NCBI GenBank assembly: GCA_016209865.1
Contig: JACQVL010000251.1
Location: 1-27,989, forward strand
From: Candidatus Latescibacterota bacterium
GTDB lineage: Bacteria; JAAXHH01; JACQVL01
Direction of reading: 5' to 3'
DNA: 27,989 nucleotides
The position numbers and the translations under genes were made by a program. Positions 1-7,083 of the stretch are shown here, piece after piece (the first letter of the stretch is position 1; every line of letters begins with the position of its first letter). The notes beneath the pieces were generated by a model. The model saw only the letters and a list, made by a program, of their open reading frames with translations. It did no database searches and had not been told where the DNA came from.

Positions 1-34
1 CCCTTCCCCTCTCCGCTTGCGGAGAGGGGAAGGG
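1..34. repeat. Perfect hairpin, 15-bp stem with a 4-nt loop
   Basis: Bases 1-15 are exactly complementary to 20-34, around the loop CTTG. The stem is a pyrimidine-rich arm facing a purine-rich arm. It lies about 60 bp past the stop of the last minus-strand gene (97-324). It could therefore act as a transcript-end structure, although no T-tract follows on the minus strand. It also resembles short palindromes dispersed as REP-like repeats in many genomes. Bases 35-96 continue as G-rich low-complexity sequence with no gene. Confidence 0.6.
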
Positions 35-96
35 GGAGCGGGGGATGAGGTGAGGTGTGAGGGCAGGAGGCGTAGTCCAAAACATTATCTGAAAAA

Positions 97-324
97 CTAT
101 AGTACCTCAAACCCACTCACCTGAGGGAACTGAACAGCTTTGATGTAATATTCTAAGAGCTGTTGACCGTCACGCATGAATAATTTCCTCCATTCGTCCA
201 AGCCTGACAAAGCCATGCAGTGCTGTTCGTCTTTATTCGGCTTCCATCGTACCTCATGGAGCAATCGACGAGTTGCCTGCGCCGCTGCCCGTTGATGTTT
301 GCGTTCAGGCATTTTGAGTTTCAT
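97..324 (-). CDS. Small hypothetical protein
   Basis: This 75-residue frame starts at an ATG 33 bp after the stop of the Uma2 gene on the same strand, so it may be the last gene of that operon. The product is basic at its N-terminus and appears mostly helical, with an acidic, aromatic-rich second half. I recognise no domain. No strong Shine-Dalgarno sequence precedes the first ATG, and another Met occurs at residue 5. The base composition is less GC-rich than the neighbouring genes, which may indicate recent arrival or a spurious frame. It may be real, but the support is only position, orientation and plausible composition. Confidence 0.4.
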   Translation of the reverse strand: MKLKMPERKHQRAAAQATRRLLHEVRWKPNKDEQHCMALSGLDEWRKLFMRDGQQLLEYYIKAVQFPQVSGFEVL

Positions 325-357
325 GGCGACCTATGGACCATACTTTCAAGTTTTCTG

Positions 358-999
358 TTACACCAATCCCCATTCCTTCAGCACGCTCAGCAGCAGCGGC
401 AACGGTTCCTGCCACAGCCAGTCCACCTTCAGCCAAAGTCCTTCCAGGACTTTGCTGCGAAAGATGCCGTCTTCACCGACGGGGACAGGCCGGTAGATGC
501 CGTCGTCGCCCAGTCCATAAAATTCCGCTTGCTTGCGCAGGTAGTCAAGAAGCCAGTATTCGCGAACTCCCCCTTGCTCGTATTCGTAGAATTTCTCTCC
601 CCGGTCGCGAGCGCGGCTCTCGGGGCTGATGATTTCCACCACCAGGTCGGCGGGGCCGTCGAGATAGGTATCCTTCAAACGGGAAAGATGGTCGTTCGCA
701 ACAAAGAGAATATCGGGAGCTCGACCGGGCAGATCAGGTCCGGTCTTCATTTGAAATGGGTCGTAGCGAACCACCCCTAACTGACGAGTATCTACAAACA
801 GCGTAATCAACGTGAGAAGAAAACCTCCCAGGTCTGAATGTTCGCCGGATATTGGACTTATCGGTATCACCTCCCCGTTGACCCACTCCGCGTAGGTGTC
901 TTCATCTGCCCAGGCAAGGAATTCTTCGTACGTCATCTTCATAGGCAGTGAAGGAACGGCTGGTGCCGCCAACTGTTCAGTTTTCGTCTCTTGTGCCAT
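358..999 (-). CDS. Uma2 family (DUF820) PD-(D/E)XK nuclease-like protein
   Basis: This 213-residue protein has the typical length of Uma2/DUF820, a restriction-endonuclease-fold family whose biological role is mostly unproven. The family's N-terminal signature 'MTYEEFLAW' lies at 22-30. The putative metal-site residues are D96 (in APDILFV), E122 (in DLVVEIISPES) and K136. The conserved 'GVREYWLLD' follows at 144-152. The ATG at 999 has a strong GGAGGTG ribosome site seven bases upstream, which decides the start. It is preceded on the same strand by a remnant of another Uma2 gene (1046-1132) and the formate dehydrogenase alpha gene, so it lies at the tail of that operon. Family membership is clear; nuclease activity is inferred from the fold only. 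Confidence 0.88.
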   Translation of the reverse strand: MAQETKTEQLAAPAVPSLPMKMTYEEFLAWADEDTYAEWVNGEVIPISPISGEHSDLGGFLLTLITLFVDTRQLGVVRYDPFQMKTGPDLPGRAPDILFVANDHLSRLKDTYLDGPADLVVEIISPESRARDRGEKFYEYEQGGVREYWLLDYLRKQAEFYGLGDDGIYRPVPVGEDGIFRSKVLEGLWLKVDWLWQEPLPLLLSVLKEWGLV

Positions 1000-1045
1000 G
1001 ATGGATCACCTCCCATCAAAGACCCGTCCGTAACGTGAGATTGTC

Positions 1046-1132
1046 TCAGGCTCTACGCAAACATATACGGAAGCTGTCGTCCGGCATCATCAGCAGGTCG
1101 TGAGCCGTCATCGTCGGCGTGTGTGCGATCAT
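1046..1132 (-). pseudogene. Truncated Uma2 N-terminus (remnant)
   Basis: A frame of 28 codons begins at ATG 1132 with a good GAGGTG ribosome site five bases upstream. It encodes 'MTAHDLLMMPDDSFR' at residues 8-22, which closely matches the usual N-terminal signature of Uma2 proteins (M-T-x-D-D-L-L-x-M-P-D-D-x-F-R). After 'SFR' the homology stops and the frame ends within six codons. It sits between fdhA (stop at 1153) and an intact Uma2 gene (start 999). I interpret it as the 5' stump of a decayed Uma2 gene, left after a deletion or recombination with a neighbouring copy. It is too short to fold as the family domain. Confidence 0.6.
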
Positions 1133-1152
1133 CTCAGCACCTCGCAAACATC

Positions 1153-3984
1153 CTACCTTGCCTTTTCCACCCGCACCGCGCAGAACTTGAACTCCGGAAT
1201 CTTCCCGTACGGGTCGAGCGCGTCGTTCGTCAAGAGGTTGACCGCGGCTTCCTTGAAGTGGAAGGGGATGAACACGCTCCCCGGCGACACTTTCGTGGAC
1301 GCCTTCGTCCGGAGGGTGATCACGCCGCGCCGGGAGGCGACCGTCACCCAGTCCCCGTCCCGGACGCCCAGTCGCGTCAAATCGTCCGGCGCGACCTCGA
1401 CGAACGGTTCGGGCGCGATCTCGTCGAGCGCTTTCGTCCGGCGGGTCATCGTCCCGGTGTGCCAGTGCTGCAACACCCGCCCGGTGTTGAGGACGAACGG
1501 GTATTCGGCGTCGGGCAGTTCGTTCGCCGGGGCAAATTCCGCCGGGACGAACTTCCCCCGGCCACGGGGGAACGTCTGCGTGAAGATGATCTGCTCGTCG
1601 TGCGGCCAGATGACCGTCCGCCGCGCCATCTCGTCGTACGTGATCCCGTCGAAGAGGGGCGTGAGCGGGACGATCTCGTCCCAGACGTCGCGGGACGTTC
1701 GATACTCCCACTTTCTGACCCCTGACCCCTGACCCCTGACCCCTGCCTCGATTTCCATCATCCGGTTCGCTAAGTCGATGAGGATGTCACCGTCGATTCG
1801 CGCCTGGCCCGGCGGGTCGACCGCCTTCCGGCCGAGCTGCACCATCCGGTTGGTGTTGACGTACGTCCCCTCTTTCTCGGCGGCGGTGGAGGCGGGCAGG
1901 ATGACGTCCGCAAACTCCGCCGTCTCGGTCAGGAAGATGTCCTGCACAACGAGGAAATCGAGCGCCTGGAGGGCTTTCCGTACTTTGTTCATGTTTGGGT
2001 CGGACAGGAACGGGTTTTCTCCCATCATCAACATCCCCTTGATGTCCCCGTGCAGCGCGGCGTGCATGATCTCCACGACCGTCAGGCCGGGCCTGGGGTC
2101 GAGCGGCACTCCCCACGCCCGCTCGAATTTCGTCCGGACCGCTAGATCATCCACTCGCTGGTAGCCGGGGAGGGCGAACGGGATCAGCCCGACGTCGGAG
2201 GCGCCCTGGACGTTGTTCTGGCCGCGCAGCGGGTGCAGACCCGTCCCGCGCCGGCCGATGTTGCCCGTCAGCAGGCACAACGAGATGAGGCATCGCGCGT
2301 TGTCCGTCCCGGTCGTGTGCTGGCTGATGCCCATCCCCCAGAAGATCATCGCCCGCTCCGCCCGCCCGTAGGCGAAGGCGATCCGCTCGATCATCTCACG
2401 CGGCACACCAGTGATTTTTTCCACCACGTCAGGCGGATACTGCTGTACCATCTCTCGCAGCGCTTCGAAGTTCTCCGTGCGCTCCCGGACGAACGCGTCG
2501 TCGTGTAATCCGTCCCGGAGGATGACGTGCATCAGCCCGTTGAGAAGCGCGACGTCCGTCCCCGGCTTGAAGCGGACGTAGTGCGTCGCCTGGTTCGCTA
2601 ACGGAGGCCGCCGGGGATCCATGACGATGAGGGTGACCCCGCGTTTGGCCGCCTGCTTGAAGTACGTGGCCGCGACCGGGTGGTTCTCGTTCGCGTTCGA
2701 CCCGATGACAAGGAGGACGTCCGCGTCGAGCGCCTCCTGGAAGATGTTCGACACCGCGCCGCTCCCGATCGTCTCCATCAGCGCGGCGACGGACGACGCA
2801 TGGCAGAGCCGGGTGCAGTGATCGACGTTGTTCGTCCCGAAGACCGTCCGAATGAGTTTCTGGAAGAGGTACGCTTCCTCGTTCGTAACTTTGGCCGACC
2901 CGAACCCGGCGAGCGCGCCAGACCCGAACCGGGTTTTGATGTCCATCAGCCGCCGGGCGGAGAGGTCGAGCGCCTCGTCCCACGTCGCCTCCCGGAACGT
3001 CTCCCGAATGCGCTCGTTCCACTCGGGGGAGCGCAACGAGTCACGGAACTCTTTATAATCCGTGAAATCGGCGGACAGCGGCTGCTTCGGGTAGGCCTCA
3101 TCCTTGCGGATCAACGGAACGGTCAACCGCTGCGGGTGATGAGAATAATCGAACCCGTACCGTCCCTTCACGCACAGCCGGCCCTCGGTATGGCCGTCCG
3201 TCCGCCCGGTGACCTGGACGATGGTATTATCATGGACGTGGTATGTCACTCCGCACCCGACGCCGCAGTAAGGACAGACGGAATCGACAGTTTGCACGGT
3301 CGAAGGCGCTTTCACCTGCATCAGCGGTTTGTCGATCAGCGCCCCGGTCGGGCAGTACGCCTGACATTCCCCGCACGACACGCAGGTCGATTCGCCCATC
3401 GGCTTGCCGTCGTCGAACACGATGTGCGCCCGGTGGCCTTTCTCCGCCCGGCCGATAACCTCGTTCACCTGAACCTCGTCACACGCCCGGATACACCGGT
3501 CGCACAGGATGCAGGCGTTGAGGTCGACCGCGATGACGGCGGAGGAGGGGTCGGGGGGGAAAGGACGAAGGACGAAGGACGAAGGACGAATGGAAAAGCG
3601 GGGCGAGGTGATGTCCAGTTGTTCTCCGAGCAACTCCAGCTCGCAGTCGTGCGAGCGGGCGTGCTTCGCGCAGGGGGTCGGATGCTCTGCCAGGAGCAGC
3701 TCAACGAGCGTCTTCCGCGCGCGGCGGACGCGGTCGGTGTCCGTGCGGACGACTATGCCCTCCTCGACCTGCCGGATGCACGCGGCGGGCATGACGCGGG
3801 ACTTCTCCACGTCGACGGCGCAGACGCGGCAGACGGCGACCGGCCGGAGTTTCGGATGATGGCAGAGGACGGGGATGTGGATGCCCATCCCGCGTGCCGC
3901 CTCCCAGATCGTCGTATCGGCTGGCACGGCGACCGGCTGGTCGTCGATGGTGAGACGCACGAGAGGGGGTGATTGGGGTTCCAT
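1153..3984 (-). CDS. fdhA: NAD-linked formate dehydrogenase, alpha (Mo/W-bisMGD) subunit
   Basis: The product should oxidise formate to CO2 in the cytoplasm and pass electrons through Fe-S clusters to the NuoEF-like subunit encoded upstream. Its 943 residues contain a [2Fe-2S] domain (C41, C52, C55, C69), a NuoG-type His-Cys segment (H101, C105, C114) and two [4Fe-4S] clusters (C158/161/164/168 and C201/204/207/211). A further [4Fe-4S] site (C237/240/244/271) heads the molybdopterin domains. C394-H395 in 'VDHCTRLCHAS' sits at the active-site position that is selenocysteine-His in E. coli FdhF, so this is a Cys enzyme. 'TGNIGRRGTGLHPLRGQNN' at 573-591 is typical of the family. The ATG abuts the TAA of the Uma2 gene and has GGAGGTG nine bases upstream. 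Two oddities are H108, where NuoG-type proteins have a second Cys, and two in-frame heptad repeats (residues about 131-142 and 748-757). Confidence 0.93.
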   Translation of the reverse strand: MEPQSPPLVRLTIDDQPVAVPADTTIWEAARGMGIHIPVLCHHPKLRPVAVCRVCAVDVEKSRVMPAACIRQVEEGIVVRTDTDRVRRARKTLVELLLAEHPTPCAKHARSHDCELELLGEQLDITSPRFSIRPSSFVLRPFPPDPSSAVIAVDLNACILCDRCIRACDEVQVNEVIGRAEKGHRAHIVFDDGKPMGESTCVSCGECQAYCPTGALIDKPLMQVKAPSTVQTVDSVCPYCGVGCGVTYHVHDNTIVQVTGRTDGHTEGRLCVKGRYGFDYSHHPQRLTVPLIRKDEAYPKQPLSADFTDYKEFRDSLRSPEWNERIRETFREATWDEALDLSARRLMDIKTRFGSGALAGFGSAKVTNEEAYLFQKLIRTVFGTNNVDHCTRLCHASSVAALMETIGSGAVSNIFQEALDADVLLVIGSNANENHPVAATYFKQAAKRGVTLIVMDPRRPPLANQATHYVRFKPGTDVALLNGLMHVILRDGLHDDAFVRERTENFEALREMVQQYPPDVVEKITGVPREMIERIAFAYGRAERAMIFWGMGISQHTTGTDNARCLISLCLLTGNIGRRGTGLHPLRGQNNVQGASDVGLIPFALPGYQRVDDLAVRTKFERAWGVPLDPRPGLTVVEIMHAALHGDIKGMLMMGENPFLSDPNMNKVRKALQALDFLVVQDIFLTETAEFADVILPASTAAEKEGTYVNTNRMVQLGRKAVDPPGQARIDGDILIDLANRMMEIEAGVRGQGSGVRKWEYRTSRDVWDEIVPLTPLFDGITYDEMARRTVIWPHDEQIIFTQTFPRGRGKFVPAEFAPANELPDAEYPFVLNTGRVLQHWHTGTMTRRTKALDEIAPEPFVEVAPDDLTRLGVRDGDWVTVASRRGVITLRTKASTKVSPGSVFIPFHFKEAAVNLLTNDALDPYGKIPEFKFCAVRVEKAR
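1716..1743. repeat. Heptad repeat TGACCCC x4, inside fdhA
   Basis: There are four perfect copies of TGACCCC. The array lies within the fdhA reading frame, and 4 x 7 bp is read as a seven-residue period giving 'GVRGQGSGVRK' near residue 748. On the coding strand it reads GGGGTCA repeated, so four G4 tracts are separated by three-base loops. The same motif recurs after fmdB at 9434-9461. Confidence 0.95.
3561..3588. repeat. Heptad repeat AAGGACG x4, inside fdhA
   Basis: There are four perfect copies of AAGGACG. The array lies within fdhA between the His-Cys segment and the first [4Fe-4S] ferredoxin motif. On the coding strand it is translated as the period 'RPSSFVL' around residues 133-141. 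It keeps the reading frame and appears to extend a linker rather than disrupt a cofactor ligand. Confidence 0.95.
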
Positions 3985-4563
3985 TTACGCGAACACCTCC
4001 GCTACCGTCAGCGTCAGTTCGGGCAGCACCTCAGACCGGACGGATTGTCCCATGCCGAACACGGCGACGGTTTCCATCTTCTCAGAAGAAAGACGCAAGA
4101 CCTCGACCGTCTGCGTTTCCGGGCTGACCAGCCAGGATTCAAGTACGCCGATACTCCGATAATCCGCCAATTTCTCTTCGATATCCAGCCGGGTTTCGGT
4201 CGGGGATAGAATCTCGACGACAAGATCGGGAGGGACGGTGATGATGGGCATCTGCCGCAGGCCTTCCCGTCCGGTGATTCCGGTCCGCGCCGCGCTCAGG
4301 AAGAGGACATCCGGCTGGCGGACTCGTAGCGGATCACGCCGGATGAGGACGTCGACGGGGGCATAGAGCACAACGCCTAACTTGTGGGGTTCGACATGAT
4401 CTTGTAACGCTCGTGCAATACGAAAGGAAATCCACTGATGATCCGATGTTGGCGCTGGTGACATGATCATCTCCCCATCGATGATATCATACCGTTGCAC
4501 TGTCTCTGGCGAGGCGAGATACTCCTCGTACGTCATTCGCTGGATGGTTGACATCGTGGCCAT
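3985..4563 (-). CDS. Uma2 family (DUF820) nuclease-like protein inside the formate dehydrogenase operon
   Basis: This is a 192-residue Uma2/DUF820 protein. 'MTYEEYLASPE' at 10-20 is the family's start signature. The PD-(D/E)XK-like residues are D85 (RQPDVLFLS), E117 (DLVVEILSPTE) and K131, followed by 'GVLESWLV' at 139-146. I chose ATG 4563 over the longer frame at 4590 because AAGGAGG precedes it by six bases and because the longer frame would overlap the upstream gene. The gene starts 11 bp after the stop of the NuoEF-like subunit, and its TAA directly abuts the ATG of fdhA. It is thus wedged between two subunits of one enzyme and is surely co-transcribed with them. No enzymatic link to formate oxidation is known to me, so the placement may be an insertion of a mobile Uma2 gene. 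Confidence 0.9.
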   Translation of the reverse strand: MATMSTIQRMTYEEYLASPETVQRYDIIDGEMIMSPAPTSDHQWISFRIARALQDHVEPHKLGVVLYAPVDVLIRRDPLRVRQPDVLFLSAARTGITGREGLRQMPIITVPPDLVVEILSPTETRLDIEEKLADYRSIGVLESWLVSPETQTVEVLRLSSEKMETVAVFGMGQSVRSEVLPELTLTVAEVFA

Positions 4564-4574
4564 AGTAGACCTCC

Positions 4575-6239
4575 TTATTCCCGAAAACACACGCCCGACG
4601 GGCAGCGTCGCTTCGTGATATGGTCGTACACTTCATCCGGAAAATACTTCAGCACGGACGTGACGGGCAGCGGAGCCGCCTGGCCGAGGCCGCAGATCGA
4701 GGTCAGCGCCATCGTCTCGGCTAAATCGGCCACCGGGTCGAGCAGATCGGGCGTCCCCTCGCCGCGACTGACGCGGTCGAGCAGAGTGACGAGTTGCTGG
4801 GAGCCGGTCCGGCAGGGGACGCATTTACCGCACGATTCGTTCCGGAAGAACGTCGCGACGTTCTTCGCTAAGTCGAGCATGCACGTCCCGTCCGCGACCG
4901 CCACGACCGCGCCGGAGCCGAGCATCGACCCGGCCTTCGCCAGCGCCCCGAAGTCTAAGGGGATGTCCGCCATCGACGCGGGAAGAAAACCGGACGAGGC
5001 TCCGCCTGGAGCGAATGCTTTGAGTGTGAGACCATCCAACATGCCCCCACCGTAGGAGGCGATCAGATCGGCGACCGTCGTGCCGAGCGGGATCTCGTAC
5101 ACGCCGGGCCGGCGGACGTGGCCGCTGAGGGCGATGTACTTCAACCCGGATGCCCCGTTGACCCCGCGTCCCTTGAACCATGCCGCGCCACGGCGCAGGA
5201 TGGAGGGCACCCAGGCGAACGTCTCCACGTTGTTGATGAGGGTCGGTTTGCCGTACAGCCCGTGCGTACCGGGGAACGGCGGCTTGTTCCGGGGCTCGGC
5301 TCGCTTCCCTTCGAGCGCTTCGAGGAGCGCCGTCTCTTCCCCGCAGATGTACCCGCCGGGGCTGTCAAAGATTTCCAGATGGAAGGTATGGTCTGTGCCG
5401 AGGAGACGATCTCCGAGGAGGCGATCCCGGTAGCACTGTTTGATTGTCCGCCCTACAATCTCCCGCTCCCGGTCGTACTCATGCCGGAGAAAAATGTACC
5501 CCTTCGTCGCCCCGGAGACGAGCGCGCCGAGGATGATGCCTTCGACGACGAGATGGGGGGCTGTCCGCAGGAGTTCCCGGTCCTTGCACGTGCCCGGCTC
5601 GCTCTCGTCCGCATTGCAGATGACATATTTGATATCGGCGGGTGTCTTCCGGACGAGATCCCATTTCATCCCCGCCGGGAAGCCCGCTCCGCCCATCCCC
5701 CGCAGTCCGCTCTCTTTGAGGGCAGCGATGACGCTCTCCGGGTCTCCAGACTGCACGAATTGAGTCAGGCCCTCATACCGACTCTCTCCGTCGTACGGGT
5801 CGATCTCCCCTGTGCTCTGTGGGCGTCGCAACCCCTGACGCCGGAGCGGCCGCCCTTCGGCCAGGGTTTCGACCTGCCGGGCCAGACTGTCTAAGGTGAC
5901 CCGGCCATAACTCCGGCCGTTGATGGCGACGGCGGGCGCGCCGTCACACTGGCCCAGACACGATGTCTCTCCCACCACCCAGCCGTCCAGCCCAGCCCGC
6001 TCGACCGTTTCCCGTACAGTGGCCAGCACGTCGTACGCGCCCCGGAGATGGCAGGAGACGTCCGCGCAGACGCGGATGTCGACGGGGGGCGGGGGTTCAA
6101 GCCGGAAATGGGGGTAGAAGCTGGCGACCCCGTGAATCTCGTAGAGCGGGGTGTTCGTCCGCTCGGCGAGGGCGTGCAACTCCTCCGCCGGGAGGTACCC
6201 GTGGCGGTGCTGGATGGCCTTGAGTTGGTCGATGAGCAT
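4575..6239 (-). CDS. fdhB: Formate dehydrogenase NADH-side subunit, NuoE-NuoF fusion
   Basis: This 554-residue flavoprotein should pass electrons from the alpha subunit to NAD+ through FMN. Residues 1-130 are a NuoE-like thioredoxin-fold [2Fe-2S] domain with ligands C58, C63, C94 and C98. Residues 155-554 are NuoF-like. The FMN/NADH-binding loops are 'GLRGMGGAGFPAG' (178-190) and 'ICNADESEPGT' (207-217). The terminal [4Fe-4S] ligands are C470, C473 and C476 in CGKCVPC, and C516. HoxF and some FDH beta subunits have the same fused layout. It is the first gene of the operon, followed by Uma2 and fdhA. An in-frame TGA lies two codons before the ATG, in the edge of a heptad array, so no longer start exists. 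No clear Shine-Dalgarno is visible, and the NuoE helix region is short compared with free NuoE. Confidence 0.92.
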   Translation of the reverse strand: MLIDQLKAIQHRHGYLPAEELHALAERTNTPLYEIHGVASFYPHFRLEPPPPVDIRVCADVSCHLRGAYDVLATVRETVERAGLDGWVVGETSCLGQCDGAPAVAINGRSYGRVTLDSLARQVETLAEGRPLRRQGLRRPQSTGEIDPYDGESRYEGLTQFVQSGDPESVIAALKESGLRGMGGAGFPAGMKWDLVRKTPADIKYVICNADESEPGTCKDRELLRTAPHLVVEGIILGALVSGATKGYIFLRHEYDREREIVGRTIKQCYRDRLLGDRLLGTDHTFHLEIFDSPGGYICGEETALLEALEGKRAEPRNKPPFPGTHGLYGKPTLINNVETFAWVPSILRRGAAWFKGRGVNGASGLKYIALSGHVRRPGVYEIPLGTTVADLIASYGGGMLDGLTLKAFAPGGASSGFLPASMADIPLDFGALAKAGSMLGSGAVVAVADGTCMLDLAKNVATFFRNESCGKCVPCRTGSQQLVTLLDRVSRGEGTPDLLDPVADLAETMALTSICGLGQAAPLPVTSVLKYFPDEVYDHITKRRCPSGVCFRE

Positions 6240-6247
6240 AAGAGATC

Positions 6248-6275
6248 AGTGACGAGTGACAAGTGACGAGTGACG
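6248..6275. repeat. Heptad repeat AGTGAC(G/A) x4
   Basis: There are four copies, one ending in A. The array fills most of the 55-bp gap between the metallophosphoesterase stop (6295) and the fdhB start (6239). It begins 19 bp after the phosphoesterase stop codon and ends nine bases before the fdhB ATG. It occupies the place where a ribosome-binding site for fdhB would be expected. Confidence 0.92.
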
Positions 6276-6294
6276 AGCAACCGATTATCCGGGA

Positions 6295-7077
6295 TCACTG
6301 GACCGGGACGATCGTATGCAGCGACGTCTCGAACACCCCGTCGCGGAGGTCGACGACGCGAAACCCCGGCGGGTCGGTCGAGAGGAGGGAAGCGGGGCGT
6401 TCTGCCGGCGGAGGCAGGGGCTCGGTCCGGAACTGGAAGCTGACGGACGGCGCGGTGAAGTACGTGACCCGGCCGCGGTCGATGCAGAACGGAGAGTGGA
6501 CGTGTCCGCAGAGCACCCAGCGGACCGACGGGTGGCGGTCGAGCACCCGCAGGAGCCGGTCAGCCTCCTGGAGCATCAGGTGATCCATCCACGCGACGCC
6601 CACCGGGACCGGGGGATGGTGGCAACACACGACCGTCGGAGGCTCCGGGTCGTCTCTGAGGAGGGTATCGAGCCAGTCGAGCTGCGCGTCATCGATCGAG
6701 CCGGTCACCTTGCCGTCGTCCAGCGTATCGAGCACGGCCAGCCGGCAACCGTCCCGGTCGAACGCGTAATGCACCCGGTCCGGCTTCGGGTCAGGCTCCT
6801 CCAGGATGATCCGGCGGAACGGCAGCCGGGCGTCGTGATTCCCGACAGCCGGGTACAGCGGCATGTCGAGCCGTGAGAGGATCGATTTGACGAGCGTGTA
6901 CGAGGCTTCCTGCTCGTCGTTCGTCAGGTCGCCCGTCAGGATGACGAAGTCGGGGGCCGGGCGCAATCGGTTGACGGCGTCCACGGCGGCGCGTAATCGG
7001 GCCACGGTGTCGTGTCCGAGGACAGGCTGTTTCTCCGGGACGACGAGATGCGGGTCGGACAGTTGGACGAACCGCAT
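6295..7077 (-). CDS. Calcineurin-like metallophosphoesterase (class III phosphodiesterase / CpdA-like)
   Basis: This 260-residue protein has the complete dinuclear metal site of the calcineurin-like fold. The ligands are D8 and H10 (SDPHLV), D50 (LTGDLTND), N80 and H81 (VGNHDAR), H153 or H154 (CCHHPP), and H192 and H194 (GHVHSPF). The order and spacing match class III cyclic-nucleotide phosphodiesterases such as CpdA, but the substrate could equally be another phosphodiester. There is no signal peptide, so it is cytoplasmic. The ATG lies six bases after the stop of pepA, which points to co-transcription. A heptad array follows 19 bp beyond its stop codon. Confidence 0.88.
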   Translation of the reverse strand: MRFVQLSDPHLVVPEKQPVLGHDTVARLRAAVDAVNRLRPAPDFVILTGDLTNDEQEASYTLVKSILSRLDMPLYPAVGNHDARLPFRRIILEEPDPKPDRVHYAFDRDGCRLAVLDTLDDGKVTGSIDDAQLDWLDTLLRDDPEPPTVVCCHHPPVPVGVAWMDHLMLQEADRLLRVLDRHPSVRWVLCGHVHSPFCIDRGRVTYFTAPSVSFQFRTEPLPPPAERPASLLSTDPPGFRVVDLRDGVFETSLHTIVPVQ

Positions 7078-7083
7078 ACCCCC

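Noticed and set aside
2800-2806. Selenocysteine in the formate dehydrogenase active site
   Set aside because: The active-site codon reads as Cys (residue 394), with no in-frame TGA there.
2680-3972. A 430-codon plus-strand open frame opposite fdhA
   Set aside because: It is antisense to a gene with complete cofactor motifs. Its translation is Arg/Asp/Pro-rich with no domain, typical of shadow frames in GC-rich DNA.
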